64,000 nucleotides of DNA, taken from NCBI RefSeq assembly GCF_003122365.1, contig NZ_CP029254.1, positions 1,116,001-1,180,000 on the forward strand. Reading direction: 5' to 3'. The translations under genes and the position numbers were made by a program. Source of the DNA: Streptomyces spongiicola (GTDB lineage Bacteria > Actinomycetota > Actinomycetes > Streptomycetales > Streptomycetaceae). The notes under the pieces were generated by a model. The model was given only the letters and a program-made list of their open reading frames with translations. It searched no databases and was not told the origin of the DNA. Shown here piece after piece: positions 49,843-59,500 of the stretch (position 1 is the first letter of the stretch; each line of letters starts with the position of its first letter).

Positions 49843-50766
49843 ATGACCGTGATCGTCCGCGCCTTCCGCGCGCCGGGAGACGCCGAAGCCGTCGCCCGGG
49901 TCCGCCACGCCGCACTTCCGTTCCTGCCCGTCACCCCCGAGGCCCTGGTGTTCGAGGGGGAGCATGCGCATCCGAACTCCCGCTACCGGCCGCTGGTCGC
50001 CGAGGAGGACGGGGAGCTGATCGGCACGGCCCAGGTGGGGCTCGCCCACGACAGTCCCGAACCGGGGGTCGGGTACGCGAACGTCTATGTGCACCCCGGG
50101 CGCCGCGGACGGGGCGCGGGTAGTGCCGTCGTGCGCGCCGCCGAGGAGTATCTGGCCGGTGCGGGCGCCACCGAGGTCTACACCTGGGTGCTGGACGAGC
50201 CCGGGCACCGTGCCTTCGCGGAGCGGCACGGCTACCGGGCCGGACGCACCGCGCACTTCCTCCGCCTCGATCTGGCCGGCGGGACGCTGCCGCCGCTGCG
50301 GACCCCGCCGGACGGGGTGCGGATCGTGCCGGCATCCGACTTCGCCGGCGACCCCCGGCCGCTGTTCGAGCTGGACGCCGCCGCGTCGGCGGACGAACCG
50401 GGCGATGTGCCGACCGAGTTGACCGACTACGGCCACTGGCTCGACGAGACCTGGGGTCATCCGATGCTCAGCCGGCACCTGACCTCGGTCGCCGTCGCGG
50501 ACGGACGCCCGGTGGCCTTCAGCGCGGCCCGCACGGACGGCGCGACCCGCTACTGGACCGCCATGACCGGCACCCTCCGGGAGTACCGTGGCCGCGGGCT
50601 GGCCAAGCTGGTGAAGAACGACTCGCTGCACCGGGCGCGGGACGCCGGGTGCAGCGAAGCGTTCACCGGCAACGACGCGGGCAACGCCCCGATGCTCGCC
50701 GTCAACGAGTGGTTCGGCTACGAGATCTGCGCGACGGAGGTGCGCCATGTCCGCACGCTGGGGTGA
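49843..50766 (+). CDS. Double-GNAT acetyltransferase
   Basis: A 307-residue protein made of two GNAT folds. The first has ANVYVHPGRRGRGAGSAVVR (acetyl-CoA loop) at about 85-104. The second has TGTLREYRGRGLAKLVKND at about 242-260, with a second cofactor loop. It acetylates a small molecule or protein; the substrate is unknown. ATG 49843 is the start. Its last 20 bp overlap the DUF402 gene, suggesting co-transcription. Confidence 0.92.
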   Translation: MTVIVRAFRAPGDAEAVARVRHAALPFLPVTPEALVFEGEHAHPNSRYRPLVAEEDGELIGTAQVGLAHDSPEPGVGYANVYVHPGRRGRGAGSAVVRAAEEYLAGAGATEVYTWVLDEPGHRAFAERHGYRAGRTAHFLRLDLAGGTLPPLRTPPDGVRIVPASDFAGDPRPLFELDAAASADEPGDVPTELTDYGHWLDETWGHPMLSRHLTSVAVADGRPVAFSAARTDGATRYWTAMTGTLREYRGRGLAKLVKNDSLHRARDAGCSEAFTGNDAGNAPMLAVNEWFGYEICATEVRHVRTLG

Positions 50767-51241
50767 TTCCCGGGTCGATGTCACCCTGGTCAAGGCCGGT
50801 CGTACGAAGATCCGTTATCCGGCGGTGGTCGTCGCCGACGACGGCACCCGGATCACCGTCCGGGCGCCGTGGGCGGGTGACGGCGTGAAGGACTTCGGGT
50901 TCGTCCGCTTCGAACCGGGCGACGTCTTCACCGAGTACTACTGGCGCGACCGCTGGTACGCCGTCAAGGAGGTCCGGGCGGGAGACGGGACGCTGAAGGG
51001 CTGGTACACGGACATCACCCGGCCCGCCCGGGTGTCCGGGGGCGAGCTGGTGGTGGAGGACCTGGACCTGGATCTGTGGGTGTCGGCCGACGGCGCCCTG
51101 GTCCTGCGGCTGGACGAGGACGAGTTCGCCGCGAGCGGTCTCACCGAGCGGGACCCCCGGGCGGCCGAGCAGGCCGAGCACGCCCTGGACACCCTGGAAC
51201 TCCTCGCCCGGCAGGGCCGGTTCACCCGGCTGCTGGACTGA
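50747..51241 (+). CDS. DUF402 (FomD-like) protein
   Basis: This 164-residue protein shows the DUF402 pattern: FVRFEPGDVFTEYYWRDRWY, then KGWYTDITRPARV and VVEDLDLDLWVSADGALVLR. The acidic Asp/Glu set (DLDLDLWV, DEDEF) is the divalent-metal site. Family members hydrolyse nucleotides or nucleotide-linked phosphonates (FomD). The start ATG lies inside the GNAT gene. Its 3' end overlaps the convergent methyltransferase-NUDIX gene by 20 bp. Confidence 0.92.
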   Translation: MSARWGDSRVDVTLVKAGRTKIRYPAVVVADDGTRITVRAPWAGDGVKDFGFVRFEPGDVFTEYYWRDRWYAVKEVRAGDGTLKGWYTDITRPARVSGGELVVEDLDLDLWVSADGALVLRLDEDEFAASGLTERDPRAAEQAEHALDTLELLARQGRFTRLLD

Positions 51242-52454
51242 CATCCGTCATCGGCAGCGGCACCGCGCGGTCCGGGACGGCCGGGTCGTGGCCCACCGGG
51301 TCGTCGTCCTCGTGCCAGTGGAGGACGAACCGCTCACCCCTGCGGTACGCCGCGAACCCGGCCCTGCTGTACGCGACCATGTCCTCGGGCAGCGCCGCCA
51401 GCGGGTGCCAGGCCAGCTCCGAGCACTTGTGCGGTTCCCGGTTGTAGGGCTCTTTCCGGGCCGCTGCGCCGGGCTGGCCGCCCCTCCCGTGGACCGCCTC
51501 GAAGAACCAGCCGGTGCGCGGTGCGCCGCCGGGCCCCCGGTGCTGCATGACCAGGGCGACGCGCAGATCCTCCGGCGCCAACTCGACGCCGGTCTCCTCG
51601 AACGCCTCGCGCACCATGGCGGCGCGGACGTCCTCACCGTCCTCCACGTGCCCCGACGGGGCGTGCCACAGTCCGTCCGCGTAGCCGGTGCCCGCCCGGC
51701 GGCCGAGCAGCACGTCGTCGCCGCGCCGCAGGACGAGGTGGACGTCGACGACTTCGCTGTGCCGGGCCGGGGCCGCATCGGCGGACCCGCCCGCCGCCTC
51801 TCCGGCGACGGTGTCGGCGACCACGTCGGCGACCACGTCAGCGGCCTCTTCGGCGACCGCGTCTCGGCGGACCGGCTCCGTCCGGGCCACCAGGGCGTAC
51901 CGCTCGTCGTGCACCGGACGGCCCCAGAGCCCGGGCACGTCCGACAGCCGCTCGTGGTCGATCCGCCGGCTCAGCGGCCCCAGGGCGCGGATCAACCGGG
52001 CAGCCGGCAGTCCGCTGCCGCCCCACACCCCCTCGACCAGCACCAGCCGCCCGCCCGGGCGCAGCAGTGACGCCCAGTGGGCGAGAGCCGCCTCGGGATC
52101 GGGCAGCGCCCACAGCACATGGCGGGCCAGCGCGACGTCGAAACGCCGGCCCCCGACCGGAGGCCGTTCGGCGGGTCCCGTCAGCACCTCGGCCGTCGTG
52201 CCGGCGAGTTTGCGGCGAGCGGCGTCCGCCATCCGCGGCGAGAGGTCGACGGCGGTCAACCGGTGGCCCTGCTCGGCGGCGAGCAGGGCGAGGCTGCCCG
52301 TACCGCATCCGAGGTCGAGCACATCGGAGGGATCCGGCGGCAGCCAGTGCCGCACCCGTTCCGCCCAGGCACGGCGGACCCCGGGGTCGCGCAGCCCGTG
52401 GTCGGGCTCCTCGTCGAAGGTGTCCGCGGCGGCGTCCCAGTCGATCGTCGTCAT
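51222..52454 (-). CDS. Bifunctional SAM methyltransferase / NUDIX hydrolase
   Basis: A 410-residue two-domain protein. Residues 1-210 are a class I methyltransferase: the SAM loop is VLDLGCGTGSLALLA, then LTAVDLSPRM and LLRPGGRLVLVEGVWGG. A short Ala/Val/Asp repeat linker (ADVVADVVADTVAGEA) joins it to a NUDIX domain whose box is GHVEDGEDVRAAMVREAFEE plus TG. The NUDIX part would hydrolyse a nucleoside-diphosphate derivative. ATG 52454 is chosen; ATG 52466 is in frame. The gene is convergent with DUF402. The fusion implies one pathway, which I cannot name. Confidence 0.92.
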   Translation of the reverse strand: MTTIDWDAAADTFDEEPDHGLRDPGVRRAWAERVRHWLPPDPSDVLDLGCGTGSLALLAAEQGHRLTAVDLSPRMADAARRKLAGTTAEVLTGPAERPPVGGRRFDVALARHVLWALPDPEAALAHWASLLRPGGRLVLVEGVWGGSGLPAARLIRALGPLSRRIDHERLSDVPGLWGRPVHDERYALVARTEPVRRDAVAEEAADVVADVVADTVAGEAAGGSADAAPARHSEVVDVHLVLRRGDDVLLGRRAGTGYADGLWHAPSGHVEDGEDVRAAMVREAFEETGVELAPEDLRVALVMQHRGPGGAPRTGWFFEAVHGRGGQPGAAARKEPYNREPHKCSELAWHPLAALPEDMVAYSRAGFAAYRRGERFVLHWHEDDDPVGHDPAVPDRAVPLPMTDVSPAAG

Positions 52455-52803
52455 GCATCCGATCATGGCAGCCGCCACTGACACGACGAGGTGGCCGCGA
52501 CGGGTGGCCCGACGGCCCGCGCCACGACGCGCCACGACGCGCGACGGCATGCACGACGGCAAGTGAGCGTACGCACACGATCCGCGACGTTCCTCAGTCC
52601 CCGCTTACCGGCCCCTTAAAGCGACCATAAGGATCGCCGTCACCCCACCGCAGCAGCCCTTCTCGGCGTTTCGGCGGGCTAGCTTGCTGGTCGCCGGGCG
52701 GGGTCCGGACGTCGGTACCGCTGACGGACCCGGGGCCGCACCGCGGTGCGGGCCCCCGCCCGGGCTCCCTCCCCCTACGCAACTGCTGAAGGAGACCCCC
52801 ACC
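52455..52803. promoter_or_regulatory. Divergent upstream region of the methyltransferase-NUDIX and LPMO genes
   Basis: No gene is supported. GCCACGACGCG words repeat at 52518-52545. A less G+C-rich stretch with CTTAAAGCGACCATAAGG lies at about 52615-52632, a plausible promoter zone for the LPMO gene; the ribosome site GAAGGAGA is at 52788-52795. Confidence 0.5.
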
Positions 52804-53895
52804 ATGACCGCTCGCCGCAGGACCGCCGCCGTCGCCGCGTTCGGGATCGCGCCGATCGCGCTGACCGGGCTCGCCGCTTCACCGGCCGTCGCGCACGGGT
52901 CGATGACGGATCCGGTGAGCCGGGTGTCCGCGTGCTACGCCGAGGGACCGGAGAGCCCGAAGTCCGCGGCCTGCAAGGCGGCGGTCGCGGCCAGTGGGAC
53001 CCAGGCGTTCTACGACTGGAACGAGGTCAACATCGCCGACGCCGCGGGCGACCACAGGTCGCTGATCCCCGACGGCAGGCTGTGCAGCGCCGACCGGGAC
53101 AAGTACAAAGGCCTCGATCTGCCGAGAGCGGACTGGCCCGCGTCGAGGCTCACGCCCGGCGTCCACACGTTCCGCTACAAGGCGACCGCCCCGCACCGGG
53201 GTACGTTCGAGCTGTACCTCACGAAGGACGGCTACGACCCGTCGAGGCCGCTCAGGTGGTCGGATCTGGAGGCGCGGCCGTTCGCCAGGGTCACGGATCC
53301 CGGGCTGGTGAACGGGGAGTACGTCTTCGACGGGACGGTGCCGGCGCGGTCCGGCCGCCACCTGGTCTACTCGATCTGGCAGCGGTCCGACTCGCCCGAG
53401 GCCTTCTACACCTGCTCGGACGTGGTCTTCGGCCGCGACACCGGCGGCTCGGCGGGCGGCGGCGCCCCGGCACCGACCGCCTCCGCCCCCTCGGACGAGC
53501 AGATCCGGCAGGGTGCGGACAAGTCCGGCGTTGAGCACGAAGGACACGGCGGACACGGCGAACACGCAGGACACGGCGGACCCGGCGGAGGCGAAGCAGA
53601 CGGAGGACGGGGCGGACAGGGCGGACGCGGAGGGGACGGCGAGGACGGCGGCTCCGGGGCGCCGGGCACCGGCGCCGCCCCCGCCACTCCGAAGGCGGCT
53701 GCGCGGCCGGACACCGGGAAGGACGGCGGGACCTCCGGCGAGGGGAGCGCCCCCGAGAGCGACGGCTCCGGGAAGAGCCTCGCCGAGACCGGCGGTGACG
53801 GCGGCACCCCGTATCTCGCCGCCGCCGGAGCCGCGGTGGTCCTGCTCGGCGCGGCCGTGGTGCGCGCGGCCACCCGGCGCAGGGCCGGGCGCTGA
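52804..53895 (+). CDS. AA10 lytic polysaccharide monooxygenase with sortase anchor
   Basis: A 363-residue precursor with a signal peptide ending SPAVA, so the mature protein begins with His (HGSMTDPVSR), the copper-binding N-terminus of AA10 LPMOs; the second His lies in YKATAPHRG. The enzyme oxidatively cleaves chitin or cellulose. About 150 residues of Gly/His/Asp/Ala-rich linker follow. The C-terminus is a wall-sorting signal: LAETG, a hydrophobic helix and RRRAGR, fit for a class E sortase (LAxTG). The protein is therefore surface-attached rather than freely secreted. The ATG is preceded by GAAGGAGA. Confidence 0.93.
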   Translation: MTARRRTAAVAAFGIAPIALTGLAASPAVAHGSMTDPVSRVSACYAEGPESPKSAACKAAVAASGTQAFYDWNEVNIADAAGDHRSLIPDGRLCSADRDKYKGLDLPRADWPASRLTPGVHTFRYKATAPHRGTFELYLTKDGYDPSRPLRWSDLEARPFARVTDPGLVNGEYVFDGTVPARSGRHLVYSIWQRSDSPEAFYTCSDVVFGRDTGGSAGGGAPAPTASAPSDEQIRQGADKSGVEHEGHGGHGEHAGHGGPGGGEADGGRGGQGGRGGDGEDGGSGAPGTGAAPATPKAAARPDTGKDGGTSGEGSAPESDGSGKSLAETGGDGGTPYLAAAGAAVVLLGAAVVRAATRRRAGR

Positions 53896-53915
53896 GCCGG
53901 GCACGATGGAGACAC

Positions 53916-53958
53916 GGCGAGGGTGCCGCCGCGGAGTGAACGCGGCGGCACCCTCGCC
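53916..53958 (+). terminator. Strong hairpin terminator after the LPMO gene
   Basis: Perfect 18-bp arms (GGCGAGGGTGCCGCCGCG at 53916-53933; complement at 53941-53958) with a 7-nt loop, 20 bp after the LPMO stop. It separates the LPMO gene from the convergent lipase gene. Confidence 0.9.
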
Positions 53959-54129
53959 GCTTCGGAGCAGACGAAGCAGACGGAGCAGAGGAAAGGGCGG
54001 AACGGACGGCCGCGGCGGCCGCGACGGGATCGCCGCACCGCCGCCCTGGGCCGGACGGCCCGCGCCGGACGGCCCTGGGCGTGCCGGCCGTCAGGCGATC
54101 CGTCTGGCGACCCGTCTGGCGGCCTCAGC

Positions 54130-54987
54130 TCAGTGGAAGACCGACGCGCAGGTCGTCCTGGTGGCGTTCGCGGGATCAAGGGCGTTGACCACCTCGTGGA
54201 ACGCGATCCGGTCGAACAGGGCGATGGCCACGTGCTCCGAGAAGTCCAGGGCGCACAGGTCCTGCACGGCCACGTTCTTCACGTTCGGTCCGTCGAGGAA
54301 CGACGACCGCCAGGGGGTGACGACCTCGTCGTACTTGGTGGCGATGACGGTGTACTGGACGCCGGGGACGGTGTCGCCGCCCTCGTTCAGCTTGGTGAGG
54401 AACGGGGAGCCGGCGATCTGGTCGGCGAAGGCGGGGGTCACGGTCTTGAGCAGGTGCTCGGCGGCCGGGAAGTACTTGAGCAGGCCGGTGAGCCCGTGGA
54501 CGGTCGTGCCGTGGTTGGACGGGGCGATTCCGATGAGGGCGTTCACCTCGTCGGCGCCGCCGAGGAACTTGAGGTAGTGACGCGGCATCATGCCGCCCTG
54601 CGAGTGGCCGACGATGTCCACCTCGTCGGCGCCGGTGGTGGCCAGGACGCGGTCGACGTAGCTGTCGAGTTCCTCGGCGGACTCCGCGACGGGGCCGAGC
54701 CCGTGGAAGAAGGGGACACCCGGAAGCTTGCCGTAGTCGAGCGAGAAGACGCAGTAGCCGCGCTTGACGAGGTACGGCGCGAGGCCGAGCCAGTTGTCGA
54801 CGGAGTTCCCGAGGGTTCCGTGGACGAGGACCACCGGGCGGGGATGGGCGGTGGAGGGCTTGCAGGACCAGTTGTTCCAGCCGCTGGACGGGGCGGCCGC
54901 GTGGGCGGTGGCGGCCGGCGCGAGGCCGATCCCCACCGCCAGCAGGACGGCGGTCAGCGGTCTGAGGACACGCTTCCAGGACAGCAT
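54130..54987 (-). CDS. Secreted triacylglycerol lipase (EstA/LipA-like)
   Basis: A 285-residue precursor with a signal peptide (MLSWKRVLRPLTAVLLAVGI, cleavage near AHAA). The alpha/beta-hydrolase blocks are PVVLVHGTLGNSVDNW (oxyanion HG), VDIVGHSQGGMMPRHYL (nucleophile Ser), an Asp in TVIATKYDEVVTPW and a His in DFSEHVAIALFD. It belongs to the streptomycete lipase family typified by cutinase-like EstA enzymes. The ATG at 54987 follows AAGGAG. A perfect 22-bp palindrome lies 177 bp upstream of the start. Confidence 0.93.
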   Translation of the reverse strand: MLSWKRVLRPLTAVLLAVGIGLAPAATAHAAAPSSGWNNWSCKPSTAHPRPVVLVHGTLGNSVDNWLGLAPYLVKRGYCVFSLDYGKLPGVPFFHGLGPVAESAEELDSYVDRVLATTGADEVDIVGHSQGGMMPRHYLKFLGGADEVNALIGIAPSNHGTTVHGLTGLLKYFPAAEHLLKTVTPAFADQIAGSPFLTKLNEGGDTVPGVQYTVIATKYDEVVTPWRSSFLDGPNVKNVAVQDLCALDFSEHVAIALFDRIAFHEVVNALDPANATRTTCASVFH

Positions 54988-55308
54988 GGTGCGATCTCCT
55001 TGCGGCTCAAGGGAAATGCGGAGTTGATGAGGGGATACGAGCTTGATGCGGATGCGCATCGGAATGCGGGGGATGCGGGGATGTGCGAGCGCACGGGGAC
55101 GCGCGAGATACGGGGTGAGATGTGGGGTGGGATGTGGGGGATGTGGGGGGATGCAGCGATTCGCCCTGTGGTCCGGACCACAGGGAGGGCGTGCTCATGC
55201 CAACGTACGCACGAGTAACTAAGACTGGGAAGTTACGCGTTGGTAAAAACTGAAATACCGTCAAGCCCCGTGGCCGCGTGGTTACTCAGGGAAACACTAA
55301 GGTGGGGC
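54988..55308. promoter_or_regulatory. Upstream region of the lipase gene
   Basis: 55050-55150 is dominated by GGGATGTGGGG-type low complexity. 55195-55300 is AT-richer and contains the imperfect dyad AGTAACT...AGTTAC at about 55212-55236. The 22-bp palindrome lies between. No gene is supported. It also holds sequence downstream of the PolY gene. Confidence 0.5.
55164..55185. promoter_or_regulatory. Perfect 22-bp palindrome, candidate operator
   Basis: The half-site CCCTGTGGTCC is followed immediately by its exact complement. It has no spacer, so it is a poor terminator loop and a good binding site for a dimeric repressor. It is 177 bp upstream of the lipase start. No dedicated regulator gene is adjacent. 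Confidence 0.6.
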
Positions 55309-56565
55309 TTATGCGGCGAGAGAGCCCGGAATGACCGCCCGGGGGCCGTACTTCGCCCGCGCCCGGTCGGCGACCGCCTCCAGCCGGCGCGCCTTGTCAT
55401 CGGCGGGATCGAAGCTGAGCTGACGCGCGGCCCGCTCGGCCGGGACCAGCCCCTCCGCCCGCAGTGCCAGAGCACGCACCCGGGCACGCTGGAGGCCGAG
55501 CGCGTCCAGGAGCCGGTACGCGGCACCGGTGAGCGACGCGGAGTGCGCGGTCGGCTCGGACAGGACACGGGTCCTGGTGGTCGTGGTGCGGTCCGCATAG
55601 CGCACGGTGAGCGTCAGGGAACGGCACACCTGACCCTCCCTGCGCATCCCCGCCCCCAGTTCCCCGGCGAGCGAGAGCAGTGCGCGGCGATGCCTGTCGC
55701 GGTCCAGTTCGTCCCGGGGAAAGGCGCGTTCGGCCGCGACGGAGCGGGCCGCCGCGTTGGGGACGACCCGGGTCCGGTCGATGCCGTGGGCCTTCTCGTA
55801 CACCTCCCGGCCCGTGCGCGCACCGAGGATCCGCTGGAGCACGGCGAGGGGGGCGGCGGCGAGCCGGTCGACGGTGTCGAGCCCGTAGCCGCAGAGCGCG
55901 CGGGCCGTCGCGGTGCCGACGCCGTGCAGCGCGGCGACCGGGCGGCCGGCGAGGAACTCCGCCGCGTCCCCCACCATCACGGTCGTACCGGGACCGGCCT
56001 CCCGTGCCGCCATCCTGGCGAGCAGCGGATTGGGCCCGGCGCCGATCACGCAGTCGACGCCGTACAGGGCGAGGGCCCGCACCCGTATCACCGAGGCGAG
56101 CCCGGCGGCGTCCCGGCCGAAGTACCGCAGTGCGCCACGCACATCGGCGAGCGCGCCGTCCTGGCCGACCGCCTCCACCACCGGGGTGAACGCACCGAGC
56201 ATTCCGAGCAGCCCCGCATAGGCGGCACCGTCCGGCGCCTCTCCGCCGGCGCCGCGGAACCGCACACAGAGGACGGTCGGCGCGTCCGCCCCTCCGGCCG
56301 GCGCGTCCGATGTGTGCGGTACGGACGGTACGGGCGGCACGGGCGGCACGGGCACGGACGGCACGGACCCCCCGGACGGCACGGGCACGGACGGCACGGA
56401 CCCCCCGGACGGCACGGGCACGGACGGCACGGACCCCCCGGACGGCACGGGCACGGACGGCACGGACCCCCCGGACGGCACGGGCACGGACGGCACGGAC
56501 TCCCCCGTACCGTCCGATGCGCTGTCGCCGCGCGGAGAAAGCGCGTTCCCCTGCCTGATCGTCAT
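55309..56565 (-). CDS. Y-family DNA polymerase-like mutasome protein (ImuB-like)
   Basis: A 418-residue PolY-fold protein. After an 80-residue Val/Pro/Ser repeat segment it begins TVLCVRFRG, where an active DinB would have the first catalytic Asp; the second site reads [14 protein letters not shown] in place of SxDE. Both catalytic carboxylate motifs are thus degenerate, as in ImuB. The helix-hairpin-helix ([20 protein letters not shown]) and little-finger region are intact. It probably serves as adaptor for DnaE2 in damage-induced mutagenesis. The ATG at 56565 overlaps the dnaE2 stop (ATGA), so the two are coupled. Confidence 0.87.
   Translation of the reverse strand: MTIRQGNALSPRGDSASDGTGESVPSVPVPSGGSVPSVPVPSGGSVPSVPVPSGGSVPSVPVPSGGSVPSVPVPPVPPVPSVPHTSDAPAGGADAPTVLCVRFRGAGGEAPDGAAYAGLLGMLGAFTPVVEAVGQDGALADVRGALRYFGRDAAGLASVIRVRALALYGVDCVIGAGPNPLLARMAAREAGPGTTVMVGDAAEFLAGRPVAALHGVGTATARALCGYGLDTVDRLAAAPLAVLQRILGARTGREVYEKAHGIDRTRVVPNAAARSVAAERAFPRDELDRDRHRRALLSLAGELGAGMRREGQVCRSLTLTVRYADRTTTTRTRVLSEPTAHSASLTGAAYRLLDALGLQRARVRALALRAEGLVPAERAARQLSFDPADDKARRLEAVADRARAKYGPRAVIPGSLAA
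56345..56509. repeat. In-frame 33-bp repeat in the PolY N-terminus
   Basis: Four perfect copies (56345-56476) and a partial fifth of a 33-bp unit that begins GGCACGGGCACGGACGGC encode, on the minus strand, repeats of [11 protein letters not shown]. The unit itself consists of 6-bp sub-words. The segment precedes the PolY fold and is probably disordered. Confidence 0.95.
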
Positions 56566-59500
56566 CCCGCACTCCCCGGGCTCTGGTGCCACAACTTCCG
56601 CGCCGGGGCCGCCCCTTCACCCGCCGGGCGGAGATCGGCCCAGGCGTTCATCTCGTACCCGGTGGACATCCTGATGCGGCGGTCGCCCCCGGCCCGGGCA
56701 CCGGACGTACCCGTATCCGCGTCCCCGCCGCCGCCTCCTCCGCCCCCTCCGTCTCCGCCGCCCCCGCCGCCTCCTCCGTCCCCGCCGGCCTGCGCGCCCG
56801 CCGCGGCGAGCCGCTCGGCCACCGCGTCCAGGCCGCCCGTGCGCCGGAGTTCGATCAGGTCCGCGAGGTTCCACGCGGCGGAACCGACCACGCTGAGGCT
56901 GCGCGGCCCACGGCGCTGGACGACGCCGCGCACCAGCAGCAGCCAGGAGTGGAAGACGGTATGGGCGCACGCTTCGTGGCTGTCGTCGAAGAAGGCCAGG
57001 TCGACCAGGCCCGTACCGTCGTCCAGGGTGGTGAAGATGACCCGCCGCCCGGAGCGGATCGGCGGTGTCTGGGTGGCCGCCTTGGCACCGGCGACCAGCA
57101 CCGTCGCACCGTGCTCCGCCTCCCGCAGCCGCTTCGCGGGGATCGCGCCGAGTTCGCCGAGGAGGACATGGTGGTCCGCCATCAGATGACGGGACGCGTC
57201 CATACCGAGGACGCCCAGCTCTGCGCTGAGCCGCTCGGCCTCGTTGAAATCGGGCAGTCCGACGGAAGCGGTCCCGCGGCCGCCGTCGAGCGGGAGCTGT
57301 CCGCCGTGGCCGCCGTGGCGGACACGGGATACCGAACTCCGCTGGGCACGGTGCAGTTCGGCGATGTGCAGCAGCAGGTCGCGCCGGTTGGCGCCGAACT
57401 CGTCCAGCGCGCCGACCTGTGCCAGCCGTTCCGCGACCGGCCGTCCGGGACGGGCCCGCTCCCAGAAATCCAGCAGTGAGGAGTACGGCTGCGCGGCCTC
57501 GATCCGTTCCGCTTCCGCCTCGCCGATGCCGTGGACATCGGAGAACGCCAGCCGCAGCCCCCAGGTCGCGGCTCCTCCACCCGCGACTCCCCCGCCGGCA
57601 GGCGCCCTGCCAGCGGGCCTCCCGCCAACGGAATCGCCGTCACCGGAATCGCCGTCACCGAAACCCTTGCTATCGGACACCAGTTCGATGCGATGGGCGA
57701 CCGCGGACCGGTTCACATCGAGCGGGAGCACCGGCACCCCCCGCCGACGGGCGTCCGCCAGCAGCAGCCGCTTCGGGTACATCCCGGGGTCATGTGTGAG
57801 CAGCCCCGCGTAGAAGGCCGCCGGATGGTGCGCCTTGAGCCACGCCGACTGGTACGTCGGTACGGCGAAGGCGACGGCGTGCGCCTTGCAGAAGCCGTAC
57901 GAGCCGAACGCCTCGATGATCTCCCAGGTCCGCGCGACCACCTCGGCCGTGTACCCCTTCCGCTCCGCCCGCTCGGCGAACCACGACCTGATCCGCTCCT
58001 GCGACCCGGGGTCGGAGAGCCCGCGCCGCACCCGGTCCGCCTCGTCCCGGCCGCAGCCGGTCATGATGTCCACCATCTCGATGATCTGCTCATGGAAGAC
58101 GACGACGCCGTACGTCTCCGCCAGCGGACCGGCCAGATCGGGATGCGGGAAGCGGACCGGCACCCGCCCGTGCCGCGCCTGGATGAACGGCCGCACCATG
58201 TCCGCCGCGACCGGCCCGGGCCGGAACAGCGAGATGTCCACGACCAGGTCGTGGAAGTTCGCGGGTTGCAGCCGGCCGACGAGATCGCGCTGTCCCGGCG
58301 ACTCGATCTGGAAGCAGCCCAGTGTCTCGGCCGAGCGGATGAGCCCGTACGTCGCCGGGTCGCCGGGCGGCACCTGGGCGGGGTCGTCCAGATCGATCCG
58401 CCGGCCCGTGGTCCGCTCGATCTCGGTGACGGCGTGCGCCATGGCGGACTGCATCCGTACGCCCAGCACATCGAGTTTGAGCAGCCCGAGGTCCTCGACG
58501 TCCTCCTTGTCGAACTGCGACATGGGGAAGGGTGACCCTCCCGTGCCCTCGGTGCCGTGGGGGATCTCACCGCTGGTCGGCACCACGGGGGTGCGCCGCA
58601 GCAGCGAGGAGTCGGAGATGAGCACCCCGCACGGGTGCATGGCGACACCGCGCGGCAGCGCGTCCAGGCTCTCGACCAGCTCCCACAGTCTGCGGTGGCC
58701 GCCCCTCTCCTTCGCCACCTCGCGCAGTTCGGGCAGTTCCTCCATGGCCGCGCGGGCGTCGCGGGCGCGGATGTGCGGGAACGCCTTGGCCAGCCGGTCG
58801 ATCTCGGCCGGGTCCATGCTCAGCGCGGCGCCCACGTCCCGGATCGCGTGCCGCACCCGGTAGGTCTCGGGCATGGCGACGGCCGCGACCCGCTCCTCGC
58901 CGAAGCGGTCGAGGATCGCGCGGTAGACCTCCAGCCGGCGGGCGGACTCCACGTCGATGTCGATGTCGGGCAGCACGAACCGGCGCCTGGACAGGAAGCG
59001 CTCCATCAGCAGGTGCTGCTCGACCGGGTCGGCCTGCGCGATGCCGAGGAGGTGGTTCACGAGAGATCCGGCGCCGGAGCCCCGGGCGGCCACCCGGATC
59101 CCCATCCCCCGCACGTCGTCCACGACCTGGGCGACCGTCAGGAAGTAGGTGGCGTTGCCGTGGAAGGCGATGACGTCCAGTTCCGCGTGCATCCGCTCCC
59201 AGTAGGCGCGGGCCCGCGCCGGGGGCAGCCGGTCGTAGCCGCGCAGCACCATCCCGGCCGCGGCTCGAGAGGCGAGGACGCGTTGGGCGCCGCGTCCGGC
59301 GGCCCCCACGAGATGCGGCTCCGGATAGTAGGCGTACCCCATCCCCAGGTCGCGTTCGGGGTCGACCCGGCACTCGGCGGCGGTCTCCTCGGTGACGGCG
59401 AGCAGCCGGTGTGCCGCGTCGCGGCGCCATCCGGCCGCCTCGGCGATCCGCTCGGCCGCGCGGGCCATGCCGTCCGCGCCCTTGAGCCAGCGCTCGCCGC

